A DNA stretch of 64,000 nt from Tateyamaria sp. Alg231-49 (GTDB taxonomy: Bacteria > Pseudomonadota > Alphaproteobacteria > Rhodobacterales > Rhodobacteraceae). The stretch's first letter is position 1. Every line of letters starts with the position of its first letter. Shown in pieces: positions 27,665-36,047 of this stretch. The DNA is taken from the NCBI RefSeq assembly GCF_900143535.1, contig NZ_FRFA01000007.1, positions 219,960 to 283,959 of the forward strand, given 5' to 3'. The notes under the pieces were generated by a model. The model did no database searches, was not told the origin of the DNA, and saw only the letters and a list, made by a program, of their open reading frames with translations. The position numbers and the translations under genes are program-made.

Positions 27665-29494
27665 CTACTCTTCGTACCACCAGAACTGTGGCATCCAATC
27701 CGGCCCATCGCCGTAGATTGGGATAACGTCAGGGTGTTTCATCTCTTTGACATGCGCGATCCGGCCTGTCGTGAACTGCCAGAACGGCACCACATAACGT
27801 CCCGCGATCAAAAGACGGTCGAGGGCGCGGGTCGCGGCAACGCTCTCTTCGGCACTGCGGGCTGTGAGCATAGCGGTGATCATCGCGTCAATGGCAGGGT
27901 CTTTGGCCCCCATGAGATTGCGTGAGCCTTCTTGATCCGCGGCTTCAGATCCCCAGTAGAAAAACTGTTCGTTTCCGGGGCTCAGTGACATGGCGCGGCG
28001 ATGGTATGTCATGTCGAAGTCATAGGTGGTTGTACGGGCCGTGAATTGCGCGCCGTCCACCAGTTCGGTTGTGACGTCGATTCCCATTTGTTCAAGCGCC
28101 TGAGTGTAGAGATCCGCGATTGCGCGGTCTTCACTGCGTTGCTGATCCAAGAGAATGGTAAAGGCCATGGCCTGACCATCGGCATTGCGCAATTTGCCGT
28201 CTTGAGTCGTCCATCCAGCCTCTTCCAGCAGGCCAAGGGCGCGGCGCAGACCGGCACGGTTGCGCAAAGTGCCATCGCTTTGGGGCAGTTCATAACCTTC
28301 CATCACACCTGGCAACAGTTTCCCGTTGAAGGGCGCGAGCAATGCGGCAACCGCGCCTTTGGCTGGTCCGGGTTCCATGGCAAGTGGCGAATTGGAGAAG
28401 TATGAGGTGATGCGCGGTTGTGCGCCGCCTGTAAGGGTGTCGTTGATGTATTCAAAGTTGAATGCGGTGATCAGCGCCTCGCGCACGCGCCAGTCATCAA
28501 ACGGCGCCCGCCTTGTATTCATGACAAAGCCGGTGATGCCGGATGGCTTTTGGTGTTTGATTTCTGACTTCGACACTGCGCCAGATTCGACGCGGGGGAA
28601 GCTGTACTGGTTGGCCCAGGCATCTGCGTTGAACTCGCGCATGGCAGATACGCCGCCTGCCTTGAAGGCTTCGAACACCACATCGCCGTCGCCGTAAAAA
28701 TCGATTGTGATTTCGTCAAAGTTGAAAGTGCCGCGCATAAAGTTCAGGTCGGCACCCCAATAGTCAGGATTGCGCGTCAGGACGACATTACGGGCCGCCT
28801 CGTAATCGCTGATCACGTAAGGTCCGCTTCCTATCGGGATATCGCCAAGGGCAGCATCGGCGAAGGATTTCCCTTCCCACTGCGCCTTTTGCAGAATCGG
28901 ACGCATGCCTGCCAGCAACGCCAGTTCGCGATTTTCGGTGTTGAAGGTAAACCGGACGGTGGCCGGGCCGACCTGCTCAAGAGTTTCGATCTGGGTCCAG
29001 AGACTGCGGTAGCGTCCATGCCCTTCGGTCCCAAGCGTTTCGTAGGACCAGATCACATCCTCGACCGTCACCGGGCTGCCATCAGAGAACCGCGCCTCGG
29101 GGCGCAGGGTGAACTCCACCCAAGAGCGATCGTCCGGCACCTCAATCGATTCGGCGAGCACGCCGTAGAGCGCAAAGGGTTCGTTGCGGTTGCGCCCCAT
29201 CAGGGATTCGTGGGTTAAAAAACGCAGCTGCCAGGGCACGTTGCCCTTCTGAATGTAGGGATTGAGCGAATCAAAGCTGCCAGTGTTTGCCAGCGTTATG
29301 GCGCCGCCTTTTGGGGCATCGGGATTCGCGTGCGGAAGAGACACAAAATCCGGTGGTAGGGCAGGCGCTCCATACATAGCTATGCCATGGCTTGGCTCTG
29401 CTTGTGTCTGCGTCACACCTGACACAAAGGTTAACAGAATCGCGCCAAATGCGATTAAACGCACCTTCTCAAATTGGAAATAATCCCGGCCCAT
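27665..29494 (-). CDS. Periplasmic solute-binding protein, family 5 (YejA/microcin C and peptide type)
   Basis: Protein of 609 residues, the binding component of an ABC importer for oligopeptides or similar compounds. A signal peptide is at the N terminus (RLIAFGAILLTFVSGVTQTQA). HGIAMYGAPALPPDFVSLPHANPDAPKGG is the YejA-like N-terminal block, followed by an SBP_bac_5 domain to the end. The ATG at 29494 is preferred to the TTG at 29533. Normally yejB, yejE and yejF follow; here only the aquaporin remnant follows, so this is an orphan that must use permease parts encoded elsewhere, or none. Confidence 0.87.
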   Translation of the reverse strand: MGRDYFQFEKVRLIAFGAILLTFVSGVTQTQAEPSHGIAMYGAPALPPDFVSLPHANPDAPKGGAITLANTGSFDSLNPYIQKGNVPWQLRFLTHESLMGRNRNEPFALYGVLAESIEVPDDRSWVEFTLRPEARFSDGSPVTVEDVIWSYETLGTEGHGRYRSLWTQIETLEQVGPATVRFTFNTENRELALLAGMRPILQKAQWEGKSFADAALGDIPIGSGPYVISDYEAARNVVLTRNPDYWGADLNFMRGTFNFDEITIDFYGDGDVVFEAFKAGGVSAMREFNADAWANQYSFPRVESGAVSKSEIKHQKPSGITGFVMNTRRAPFDDWRVREALITAFNFEYINDTLTGGAQPRITSYFSNSPLAMEPGPAKGAVAALLAPFNGKLLPGVMEGYELPQSDGTLRNRAGLRRALGLLEEAGWTTQDGKLRNADGQAMAFTILLDQQRSEDRAIADLYTQALEQMGIDVTTELVDGAQFTARTTTYDFDMTYHRRAMSLSPGNEQFFYWGSEAADQEGSRNLMGAKDPAIDAMITAMLTARSAEESVAATRALDRLLIAGRYVVPFWQFTTGRIAHVKEMKHPDVIPIYGDGPDWMPQFWWYEE

Positions 29495-29573
29495 ATCGTA
29501 AACAATCCTCAATTGCCCTTGTTTTGTTAACAATAGCGAGCGTTGGACCTTTACGCATTATCAAACTTTTAGC

Positions 29574-29603
29574 TTGGACTCTTTGAGCGCATTTGCTTAT
29601 AAC
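29574..29603 (+). promoter_or_regulatory. Candidate sigma-70 promoter for the small RNA
   Basis: TTGGAC (29574-29579) and TATAAC (29598-29603) are separated by 18 bases, a near-consensus pair in a gene-free stretch. Transcription would start about 29610 and run 77 bases to a strong terminator. Confidence 0.45.
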
Positions 29604-29609
29604 TAAGTC

Positions 29610-29686
29610 ACTGCTCGATAGGTTTCTTGCCTGTATGAAACCTGCCTCAATAACTTAACGCCAGCTTCGTGCTGGCGTTTTTTTTT
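29610..29686 (+). ncRNA. Candidate Hfq-dependent small RNA
   Basis: A short transcript is predicted between a good promoter and an intrinsic terminator, with no open frame of note. It has a 5' hairpin GGTTTC / GAAACC (29621-29626 with 29637-29642), a single-stranded linker, and the terminator hairpin with a T-run that would give a U tail suited to Hfq. It lies between divergently arranged untranslated ends: upstream of the YejA-like gene on one side and downstream of the DUF502 gene on the other. I cannot match it to a known RNA family. Confidence 0.4.
29657..29686 (+). terminator. Strong rho-independent terminator
   Basis: Perfect 9-bp stem AACGCCAGC / GCTGGCGTT with the loop TTCGT runs into nine T (29678-29686). 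No plus-strand protein gene ends here, which is why a small RNA is proposed. Confidence 0.8.
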
Positions 29687-29789
29687 GTTCGAATTTGTGT
29701 CAGTGCAGAACACGATCACCAAAAGAATATGTGGCGTTGATCCCGAATCTGATGGCGCAGGTGAACGATTGGCATGCTTCAACCAATGC

Positions 29790-30536
29790 TTACTTGGGTG
29801 GCTGCGTCGGGTCCTTGCCATTCGGATAAACGAGCCCCGCCGAGATCACCAGTTTGGCTGCATCCTCGACACTCATATCCAGTTCGATCACGTCTTCGGC
29901 AGGGAAGAACAGCAAAAATCCAGAGGTCGGGTTTGGTGTCGTGGGCACAAAGATGCTGCGCAGCTCACCTGTATTACCAGCGCGCTCGCTGACCTCGCCT
30001 TTGGCGGTCGTTGAAATAAAGCCGATAGCCCAGATGCCCTTGCGCGGATACTCGATCAGGCAAGCCTTTTCGAAGGACCTTTCGGACTGCGCAAACACCG
30101 TTTCCGAGATTTGTTTGATGCCCGAATAGATAGAACGCACCACTGGCGTGCGCTCAACAAGACTTTCGGCCCATCGGATCAGCGACCGTCCGATATAGCC
30201 TTTGGCGATCCAGCCGATAAAAATGGTGAACAGCAAAAAGACGATGACACCGACGCCGCGCACGTTGACGCGTATCCAATCCGGGTTGGGAATGATCACG
30301 CCGTCCTGATTGATCATCCGCGGATTGCCGAGCCAGTAATTCACAATCGAATCCGGCTGCCAGACATTTGGCACCAACGGCCAGACAAAGCCGTCGATCC
30401 ATCCGATCACCGTCCAGATCAGCCAGATCGTCAGGCCCACCGGAGCGATAACCACCAATCCGGTCAGAAACGAGGCCCGCAATCTGGACAACAGACCGGG
30501 GCGGCGGGGTTTTTCAGGATCGAAAGGGGTGTTCAT
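29790..30536 (-). CDS. DUF502 family membrane protein
   Basis: Protein of 248 residues with two membrane segments, at about 17-40 (FLTGLVVIAPVGLTIWLIWTV) and about 72-95 (GVGVIVFLLFTIFIGWIA). These are joined by a short loop and followed by a soluble domain with SIYSGIKQISETVF and IFVPTTPNPTSGFLLFFP, the hallmarks of DUF502. The family has no established biochemical role; plant relatives are called LIKE-COV. The gene ends near the terminator of the candidate small RNA. It lies 84 bases downstream of psuG on the same strand. Confidence 0.88.
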   Translation of the reverse strand: MNTPFDPEKPRRPGLLSRLRASFLTGLVVIAPVGLTIWLIWTVIGWIDGFVWPLVPNVWQPDSIVNYWLGNPRMINQDGVIIPNPDWIRVNVRGVGVIVFLLFTIFIGWIAKGYIGRSLIRWAESLVERTPVVRSIYSGIKQISETVFAQSERSFEKACLIEYPRKGIWAIGFISTTAKGEVSERAGNTGELRSIFVPTTPNPTSGFLLFFPAEDVIELDMSVEDAAKLVISAGLVYPNGKDPTQPPK

Positions 30537-30620
30537 GTGCGTCCCGCGACTGGTTCGTGGGATACGTAGGGGAAGGCAGAGGGCACTACAATGGTTGCGC
30601 CCCGGCTTTGTGCCTGTGGA

Positions 30621-31541
30621 TCAGGCATTATGGGTCACGTTGCCTAATTGCGTGGCAATTTCGGCGCCGAGCCGCGCGTTGTTACGGACAAGCGCAATAT
30701 TGGCGGTCAGGGACTGTCCGTCTGTCAGTTCGAAAATTCGTTGCAGCAGGTAGGGGGTAACTGCCTTGCCTGTGATGCCATGGGTGTCCGCATCCTGCGT
30801 CGCCTGTGCGATGATCGGGGCGAGGGTGGCGCGGTCGATTTCAGCCTCATGAGGGATCGGGTTGGCCACCAGTTGTCCGCCGGGAATCTCCATGTCGCGG
30901 CGCATGGCATGTGCTTTTGCGATGCTTTTCGCACTGTCCATGCGCAACGGCGCGGCGATACCTGCACTGCGCGACCAAAAGGCGGGCATGTCGTCCTGGC
31001 CATAGGCGATCACGGGCACGCCTTGGGTTTCCAGCACTTCGAGGGTTTTGGGGATATCGAGGATCGCCTTGGCACCGGCCGCAATGACGGTAACCGGGGT
31101 CTGGGCCAGTTCCAGCAAATCGGCCGAGATATCAAACGTGCCTTCGGCACCTTTGTGCACGCCGCCGATGCCGCCTGTGGCAAAAACTTCGATCCCCGCA
31201 AGCCGGGCAGCGATCATGGTTGCGGCAACGGTGGTCGCGCCTGTCCCGCCTGTGGCGATGCAGGCGGCCATATCTGCGCGCGACAGTTTGGCGACATTGC
31301 GGGCCTGTGCCAGCGCTTCCAACTGTCCATCGTCCAGACCGATGTGCAACGTGCCTTCAATCACGGCCATGGTGGCGGGTTCAGCCCCATGCGCGCGGAC
31401 GTCCGCTTCGACCTGCCGGGCGACCTCAAGGTTTTGAGGATAAGGCATTCCGTGGGTGATGATGGTGCTTTCCAGTGCCACAAGTGGCGTGCCTGCCGCC
31501 TGAGCGGCGGCCACGGCGGGCGCGCGGGTCAAAGAAATCAT
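30621..31541 (-). CDS. psuG: Pseudouridine-5'-phosphate glycosidase PsuG
   Basis: Reversibly cleaves the C-C glycosidic bond of pseudouridine 5'-phosphate into uracil and ribose 5-phosphate; cytosolic; 306 residues. Motifs: VALESTIITHGMPYPQN near the start, GGTGATTVAAT, EVFATGGIGGVHKGAEGTFDISADL and VIAYGQDDMPAFWSR, all diagnostic of the IndA/PsuG family. The ATG overlaps the psuK stop by four bases, so kinase and glycosidase are coupled, as expected for pseudouridine salvage. Confidence 0.96.
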   Translation of the reverse strand: MISLTRAPAVAAAQAAGTPLVALESTIITHGMPYPQNLEVARQVEADVRAHGAEPATMAVIEGTLHIGLDDGQLEALAQARNVAKLSRADMAACIATGGTGATTVAATMIAARLAGIEVFATGGIGGVHKGAEGTFDISADLLELAQTPVTVIAAGAKAILDIPKTLEVLETQGVPVIAYGQDDMPAFWSRSAGIAAPLRMDSAKSIAKAHAMRRDMEIPGGQLVANPIPHEAEIDRATLAPIIAQATQDADTHGITGKAVTPYLLQRIFELTDGQSLTANIALVRNNARLGAEIATQLGNVTHNA

Positions 31542-32431
31542 ATGGGCGTTTTTCCCGAAACATAGATTGAAGCGGCCTCTAGAGCGCGCATGAGGGACAT
31601 TTCACGCGATGCTCCGCGCACTTCGGCTGCGATATGGGCGGCCATAAAGGTATCGCCCGCACCGGTGACGCGGGTCACATCGGCTTTGGGCGGTGTTTGA
31701 GATATCAATCCATCGCGGGAGCCCTCGGTGGCGTTGTTGCCGCCATCCGTGACCAGTACCCGCTGTGCGCCTGCATCCAGCATCGCCTCGGCGCCCTCAA
31801 AGGAGTTGGTTACGCTGCGCCCGCTCAATGTCCCGGCCTCTTCGAGGTTGACATAAAGTGTGCCGCGTTTGTGAGCCAAAAACGGGGCCAGCCGGTCGGC
31901 CTTGCCGGGGGATGCGGGTGCGATGCGCAGGTCCGCACCGACAAGGATTGGACTGGTGGCGATCTCGGTCAGCAAGTCCACGGTCAGGTTCCCGTCCAGC
32001 GCAACAAGGCCCATGTAGGGCGCGTCCTGCGTTGCCAGCCTGCCATCGATGAGGGGGCTCAGGATCTTGTCCCCGGCACTTTCAAGAGAATGGGCGTCAG
32101 CCACGGCTGCGATCAGCCCATTGGCGCCTTCGATCGCCATATACTGATCGGTGGGCAGATCAACAGATCGATGGACAAGGTCGGTGATCAGGCCGCGCGC
32201 CTCGCAGGCGGCAATCAGTTCGTCGCCCGCCGCATCGCGCCCAACTGCGGTTAACAGGGCCGGGGTCAGGCCCGTGCGCGCAAGTGTCATCGCGATGTTC
32301 AGAGCCACTCCGCCGGGGATACGCTCTATGCGACCCGCGTTATCAGACCCAACGCGCATGGCGACGGGAGCGCGGGCGATCATGTCCCAAAGGACCGATC
32401 CGATACAAAGGATGTCAGCGGCTTTGCTCAT
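31538..32431 (-). CDS. psuK: Pseudouridine kinase (PfkB family) PsuK
   Basis: PfkB-type sugar/nucleoside kinase of 297 residues that phosphorylates pseudouridine for PsuG. The N-terminal PfkB pattern is ILCIGSVLWDMIARAP and GGVALNIAMTLARTGL. The C-terminal signature with the catalytic Asp is VTGAGDTFMAAHIAAE. The ATG at 32431 is used because the longer frame has a non-family extension. The assignment rests on the four-base overlap with psuG. No dedicated pseudouridine transporter is seen next to the pair. Confidence 0.9.
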   Translation of the reverse strand: MSKAADILCIGSVLWDMIARAPVAMRVGSDNAGRIERIPGGVALNIAMTLARTGLTPALLTAVGRDAAGDELIAACEARGLITDLVHRSVDLPTDQYMAIEGANGLIAAVADAHSLESAGDKILSPLIDGRLATQDAPYMGLVALDGNLTVDLLTEIATSPILVGADLRIAPASPGKADRLAPFLAHKRGTLYVNLEEAGTLSGRSVTNSFEGAEAMLDAGAQRVLVTDGGNNATEGSRDGLISQTPPKADVTRVTGAGDTFMAAHIAAEVRGASREMSLMRALEAASIYVSGKTPI

Positions 32432-32472
32432 GCGACCCTTGTGCCGCTGTGTGCGCTTAGAGGCAAGCCGAA

Positions 32473-33276
32473 CTAGCGCGCGGGCACGCCGAAGGTGAGG
32501 GCCGCCCAGAACGTGTCCCAAACCGCCGCATCGTCGTCCAAGATCGGCTCCAATACAACTGCGTCAAACAGGTAGTCGTGACCGGGTTGCACAGAAATTG
32601 TCACCCGGCCGTTCTGGTCGGTGCGATGCAGACTGACTTGTACCTCGCCGGACGGCGCGCGATCAAACACTTCGACCTGAGCATCAGAGCGCGGGGTACC
32701 AAGGTAAAGCACCTGCACCCGCATTTGACCGTCAAAACCGGGCGCGTAAGGGTTGGTGAGCGCTACGAACTCGGTTTTGAGTCCAAGCGCTTGGTCCGTT
32801 CCTTCGCCGTTACCCACACCGATCAGCGCCTTGGCGTGGCGTGTATAGCGTTCCTTAAAGGGGGGCGGCGGAAAGCCATTTGCGCTGTGGCGCGCGGCCA
32901 TGTCCGGGAAATCCTTGTGATCTGCAAATTTTTGAAACTTGTCCCACTCTTTGTAATTCACAAAAGAGGGCGTGGTTTCGTGTACGATGGTGACCAGACC
33001 TTCGCCCGGCGCGGGTTGATCAAATGCCGGTCGATCGCCCATGCGGCCCTGCACATTGGCCCCTTTGTTGCCCTGGATCACGTCAAAACGTGAAAAGCTG
33101 CGGGTGAAATATGACAGTGTCGTGCCCTCAAAAACTTGGCCGTTCTTTAGGTTTGCAACGATATTTTCGCCGGGGGCGACTTGATACCTGTCCGCTTCGA
33201 TCCAGAACTCATGTGCAGTTGCACTGCTTGCGAAAATCGCGCACCAGAAGATCAGCACAAATGGGGAGAGTTTCAT
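32473..33276 (-). CDS. DUF4198 periplasmic protein
   Basis: Protein of 267 residues with a signal peptide ending at SSATAHEFW. The mature N terminus HEFWIEADRYQVAPGE and the C-terminal DQNGRVTISVQPGHDYLFDAVVLEP fit DUF4198, an extracytoplasmic beta-rich family linked to nickel and cobalt uptake. The neighbour on the other strand encodes a HupE/UreJ membrane protein. The two ATG codons overlap by two bases (CATG at 33274-33277), so each gene's ribosome-binding site lies inside the other gene. Role in metal uptake is inferred. Confidence 0.8.
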   Translation of the reverse strand: MKLSPFVLIFWCAIFASSATAHEFWIEADRYQVAPGENIVANLKNGQVFEGTTLSYFTRSFSRFDVIQGNKGANVQGRMGDRPAFDQPAPGEGLVTIVHETTPSFVNYKEWDKFQKFADHKDFPDMAARHSANGFPPPPFKERYTRHAKALIGVGNGEGTDQALGLKTEFVALTNPYAPGFDGQMRVQVLYLGTPRSDAQVEVFDRAPSGEVQVSLHRTDQNGRVTISVQPGHDYLFDAVVLEPILDDDAAVWDTFWAALTFGVPAR

Positions 33277-34468
33277 GACATCAGCCTTGTTCAGTATTGC
33301 CAGAAAGCTGCGGCTTTGGGGGGTGATGTCAAGCCTTTGGGCTTTGCTTTGCGTCAGTATGGCGAGCGCTCACGAAGTTGTGCCCACCATTGCCGACCTG
33401 ACGGTGGCGGACGGGTCAGTGACGTTTGAGATGCGCGTGAACATCGAAGCGCAATTGTCCGGCATAAATCTGGACGAGGTGGAAGATACGGATGAGGCAG
33501 AAAACGCGAATGATTACGATACATTACGCGCGCTTTCTAATGCAGATATCACTGCCCGCGCACCTGACTTGATCAGGACATGGGATGCAACACCGTTGTT
33601 GAGCGCCGGGGGCGTTCAATTGATGCTGACATTGGACCGCGTGGTTGTGCCGGATGTGACTGACGGCGAATTGCCGCGCATCTCAGATTTGGTTGTCATG
33701 GCAACCCTGCCGGAAGGTGTGTCCGCGATAGAAGTCACATGGCCGGAGGGCGCGGGCGATCTGGTCGTACGCCAGCAGGGAGTTGATGAACCCTACACCG
33801 GCTTGATCGACGGCGGTGGCACGTCCGGGCCAATCTCGCTGGCAGGCGGAGACGCAGCGACGGGCTGGCAGGCCTTCGGTACATACATCCCGGTCGGCTT
33901 TGACCACATCTTGCCCAAGGGTCTGGATCACATCCTGTTCGTGCTGGGCTTGTTCTTCCTGTCCACGCAGCTTGGTCCACTGCTTTGGCAAGTGTCAGCC
34001 TTTACGCTGGCGCACACAGTAACACTCGCGCTGGGGGCCTTGGGCCATGTCAGCGTACCGGGCAGTATCGTTGAGCCTCTGATCGCGGCCTCCATTGTAT
34101 ATGTTGCTGTCGAAAACATCTTTTCGCGCGGGCTTACCCCTTGGCGTCCGGCGGTTGTTTTCGGATTTGGCCTGCTCCATGGCCTCGGTTTCGCCTCGGT
34201 GTTGGGCGAGTTTGGCCTGCCAGAGGGGCAATTTATTCCAGCTCTTATAGGCTTCAACGTGGGGGTCGAACTTGGGCAACTGGCAGTGATTGCCATGGCA
34301 GCGACTGCGCTTTGGCTTGGGTGTCGGGCTGCTGTGGCAGCGCGGCTGACAGGAGTTGAAGAACTGGTGGCGGAATACCCTGTCATGTTCCGTGCATGGT
34401 CCATGACAGGATCGTTGATTATCGCAGGTATTGCTGTCTATTGGGTGATCGAGCGGACGCTGTTGTAA
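33275..34468 (+). CDS. HupE/UreJ family membrane protein
   Basis: Protein of 397 residues. Signal peptide (ends near SMASAHE), an extracytoplasmic domain of about 180 residues (HEVVPTIADLTVADGS...), then six or seven membrane helices with the HupE signature GFDHILPKGLDHILFVLGLFF, FTLAHTVTLAL and FGFGLLHGLGFASVLGEFGLP; the His/Asp pairs are proposed metal ligands. HupE/UreJ relatives are nickel (or cobalt) transporters. The ATG at 33275 has a good GGGGAG four bases before it. Another ATG at 33326 is possible. It is paired head to head with the DUF4198 gene. Confidence 0.87.
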   Translation: MTSALFSIARKLRLWGVMSSLWALLCVSMASAHEVVPTIADLTVADGSVTFEMRVNIEAQLSGINLDEVEDTDEAENANDYDTLRALSNADITARAPDLIRTWDATPLLSAGGVQLMLTLDRVVVPDVTDGELPRISDLVVMATLPEGVSAIEVTWPEGAGDLVVRQQGVDEPYTGLIDGGGTSGPISLAGGDAATGWQAFGTYIPVGFDHILPKGLDHILFVLGLFFLSTQLGPLLWQVSAFTLAHTVTLALGALGHVSVPGSIVEPLIAASIVYVAVENIFSRGLTPWRPAVVFGFGLLHGLGFASVLGEFGLPEGQFIPALIGFNVGVELGQLAVIAMAATALWLGCRAAVAARLTGVEELVAEYPVMFRAWSMTGSLIIAGIAVYWVIERTLL

Positions 34469-34475
34469 ATGCGGA

Positions 34476-34500
34476 GGTTGGGGGTCACCCCGCCTTACGC
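34476..34500. repeat. GC-rich palindromic element, copy A
   Basis: GGTTGGGGGTCACCCCGCCTTACGC-like sequence with GGGGT / ACCCC arms lies between convergent stop codons. Its right half resembles the second copy at 49421-49450 (CCCCGCCT-ACGC). It may be a dispersed intergenic palindrome of the genome. Confidence 0.3.
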
Positions 34501-35121
34501 GATCGGTGCAGTTAGAGCCGCAAAGGCGGCAACCGGATCATCCGCTGTCCAGATTTCTTCGCCGATGGCAAAGAAATCCGTGATTGGGGCAAGCCGGGCA
34601 ATGCTTTCCTTGCTCAAACCACCCTCTGCCACCACAGGTACTTCGACCACATCGGACCACCATTGAAACAGATCATCTTCGGCTGCAGCAACATCGCCAA
34701 ATGGCGTGATGGGACCGAAGGCGACGTAATCCGCGCCAGCCTCACCAGCGGACAGCCCGTCATGGCGTGACGCTCCGCAATAGCTGCCCACGATGGCGTC
34801 AGGGCCAAGCGCCTTGCGGGCATCGCGCACCGACTGTTTGGCATTGGACAAGTGTACACCATCAAGACCCAGCCGTTCGGCCAGACCAGTGTGATCTGTG
34901 ACCACGATTGCAACGTCGCGTGCATGCGCCACTGCGCGGCACGCGTCGGCTGCACGGGCAATGCGGTCTTCGTCATGGGTGGCTAGCGACAATCGCATGC
35001 AGGCAATGTCATAGGCATCGAGAACGCTGGCCAATTGATCGGGAAATGTCGACAGGTCGAACACCGGCGGAGTCAGCAGGTACAGCTGCGGTTGCTCGGG
35101 GCCTTGCTCGGGCTCACTCAT
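34495..35121 (-). CDS. Thiamine phosphate synthase-like protein (ThiE/TenI family)
   Basis: Protein of 208 residues with a TIM-barrel ThiE/TenI pattern: LTPPVFDLSTFPDQL, VTDHTGLAERLGLDGVHLS, SYCGASRHDGLSAGEAGADYVAFGP and VVAEGGLSKES. ThiE joins the thiazole and pyrimidine halves of thiamine; TenI relatives (aminotransferases of thiazole tautomers) share the fold. Substitutions around the usual phosphate-binding and GPxxxT loop (FGPITPFG here) leave it open which activity is present. No other thi gene is adjacent, and no riboswitch is seen. It is divergent from the methyltransferase gene. Confidence 0.75.
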   Translation of the reverse strand: MSEPEQGPEQPQLYLLTPPVFDLSTFPDQLASVLDAYDIACMRLSLATHDEDRIARAADACRAVAHARDVAIVVTDHTGLAERLGLDGVHLSNAKQSVRDARKALGPDAIVGSYCGASRHDGLSAGEAGADYVAFGPITPFGDVAAAEDDLFQWWSDVVEVPVVAEGGLSKESIARLAPITDFFAIGEEIWTADDPVAAFAALTAPIA

Positions 35122-35255
35122 CTTGGTCGTCCTTTTGCTTTGGGCGTTCTCTAGCGGATTGATGTGCAGAAGAAAACTTTTATGCCTCCGTCAGGTGTTT
35201 ATTTGGCGAGATGAAGGGATTGCGCGCCCGGCTTTGGTCGCGGTAGATGCGCGCC

Positions 35256-35984
35256 ATGACACCAACCTTTGTGCTGACACGGCCCCAGATGGGCGAAAAC
35301 ATTGGGGCCGCGGCCCGTGCGATGCTGAATTTCGGCGTGGACCGGATGCGTATTGTGGCACCGCGCGACGGATGGCCCAATCCGGCGGCTGTGGCGATGG
35401 CCAGCGGTGCCGGGCGCGTTCTGGATGCAGCGACAGTGCACGATGATCTGGCGGGATCGCTGAGCGACTGCACCTACGTCTACGCCACAACGGCACGCCA
35501 ACGGGATCTGACCAAGTCCGTCCTCAGCCCGGAGGCGGCAATGCAAGACGCGGCCGCGCGCATTGCGGACGGCCAGCATGTCGCTGTCCTTTTTGGCCCA
35601 GAACGTTCTGGCTTGGAAAACGAAGACATCGCGCAGGCCAATGCGCTGATCTCTGTCCCGGTGAACCCTGAGTTTCCGTCGCTGAACCTTGCACAATGCG
35701 TGCTGCTTGTGGGGTATGAATGGATGCGCGCCGCCGGAGACGTGACGGCGGTCACCACTGAAATGGCCGGAACAGACTGGGCAACGGGTGATGAGGTCGA
35801 GCACCTTGCGCGTCACTTTGAAGAGCGGCTGGAAGAGGCGGGCTTTTTCTTTCCTGACCACAAGGCTGCCAGTATGAAGATCAATCTGCGCAACATGTGG
35901 AGCCGAATGCCGCTTACCCGCGCGGATGTGCAGACCCTGCACGGCACACTGCGTCAGATGGTCCGCTGGGCACAGGCGCGCTGA
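35256..35984 (+). CDS. trmJ: SpoU-type RNA 2'-O-methyltransferase (TrmJ/LasT family)
   Basis: Protein of 242 residues of the SPOUT superfamily; TrmJ methylates the ribose of position 32 in several tRNAs using SAM. Motifs: VLTRPQMGENIGAAARAMLNFGV (motif 1), VAVLFGPERSGLENEDIAQANALISVPVNPEFPSLNLAQCV (motifs 2 and 3, which form the knot and SAM pocket). The ATG at 35256 (MTPTFV) fits the family; an in-frame ATG three codons upstream is possible. It begins a tight run with ctaA and the M32 gene. The tRNA site is inferred. Confidence 0.85.
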   Translation: MTPTFVLTRPQMGENIGAAARAMLNFGVDRMRIVAPRDGWPNPAAVAMASGAGRVLDAATVHDDLAGSLSDCTYVYATTARQRDLTKSVLSPEAAMQDAAARIADGQHVAVLFGPERSGLENEDIAQANALISVPVNPEFPSLNLAQCVLLVGYEWMRAAGDVTAVTTEMAGTDWATGDEVEHLARHFEERLEEAGFFFPDHKAASMKINLRNMWSRMPLTRADVQTLHGTLRQMVRWAQAR

Positions 35985-36047
35985 CGCTGGACGTCTGTGG
36001 GTCGCGACCTTACGTTGCGCGGCGAACGTGAGACATGAGGGCCGTGA

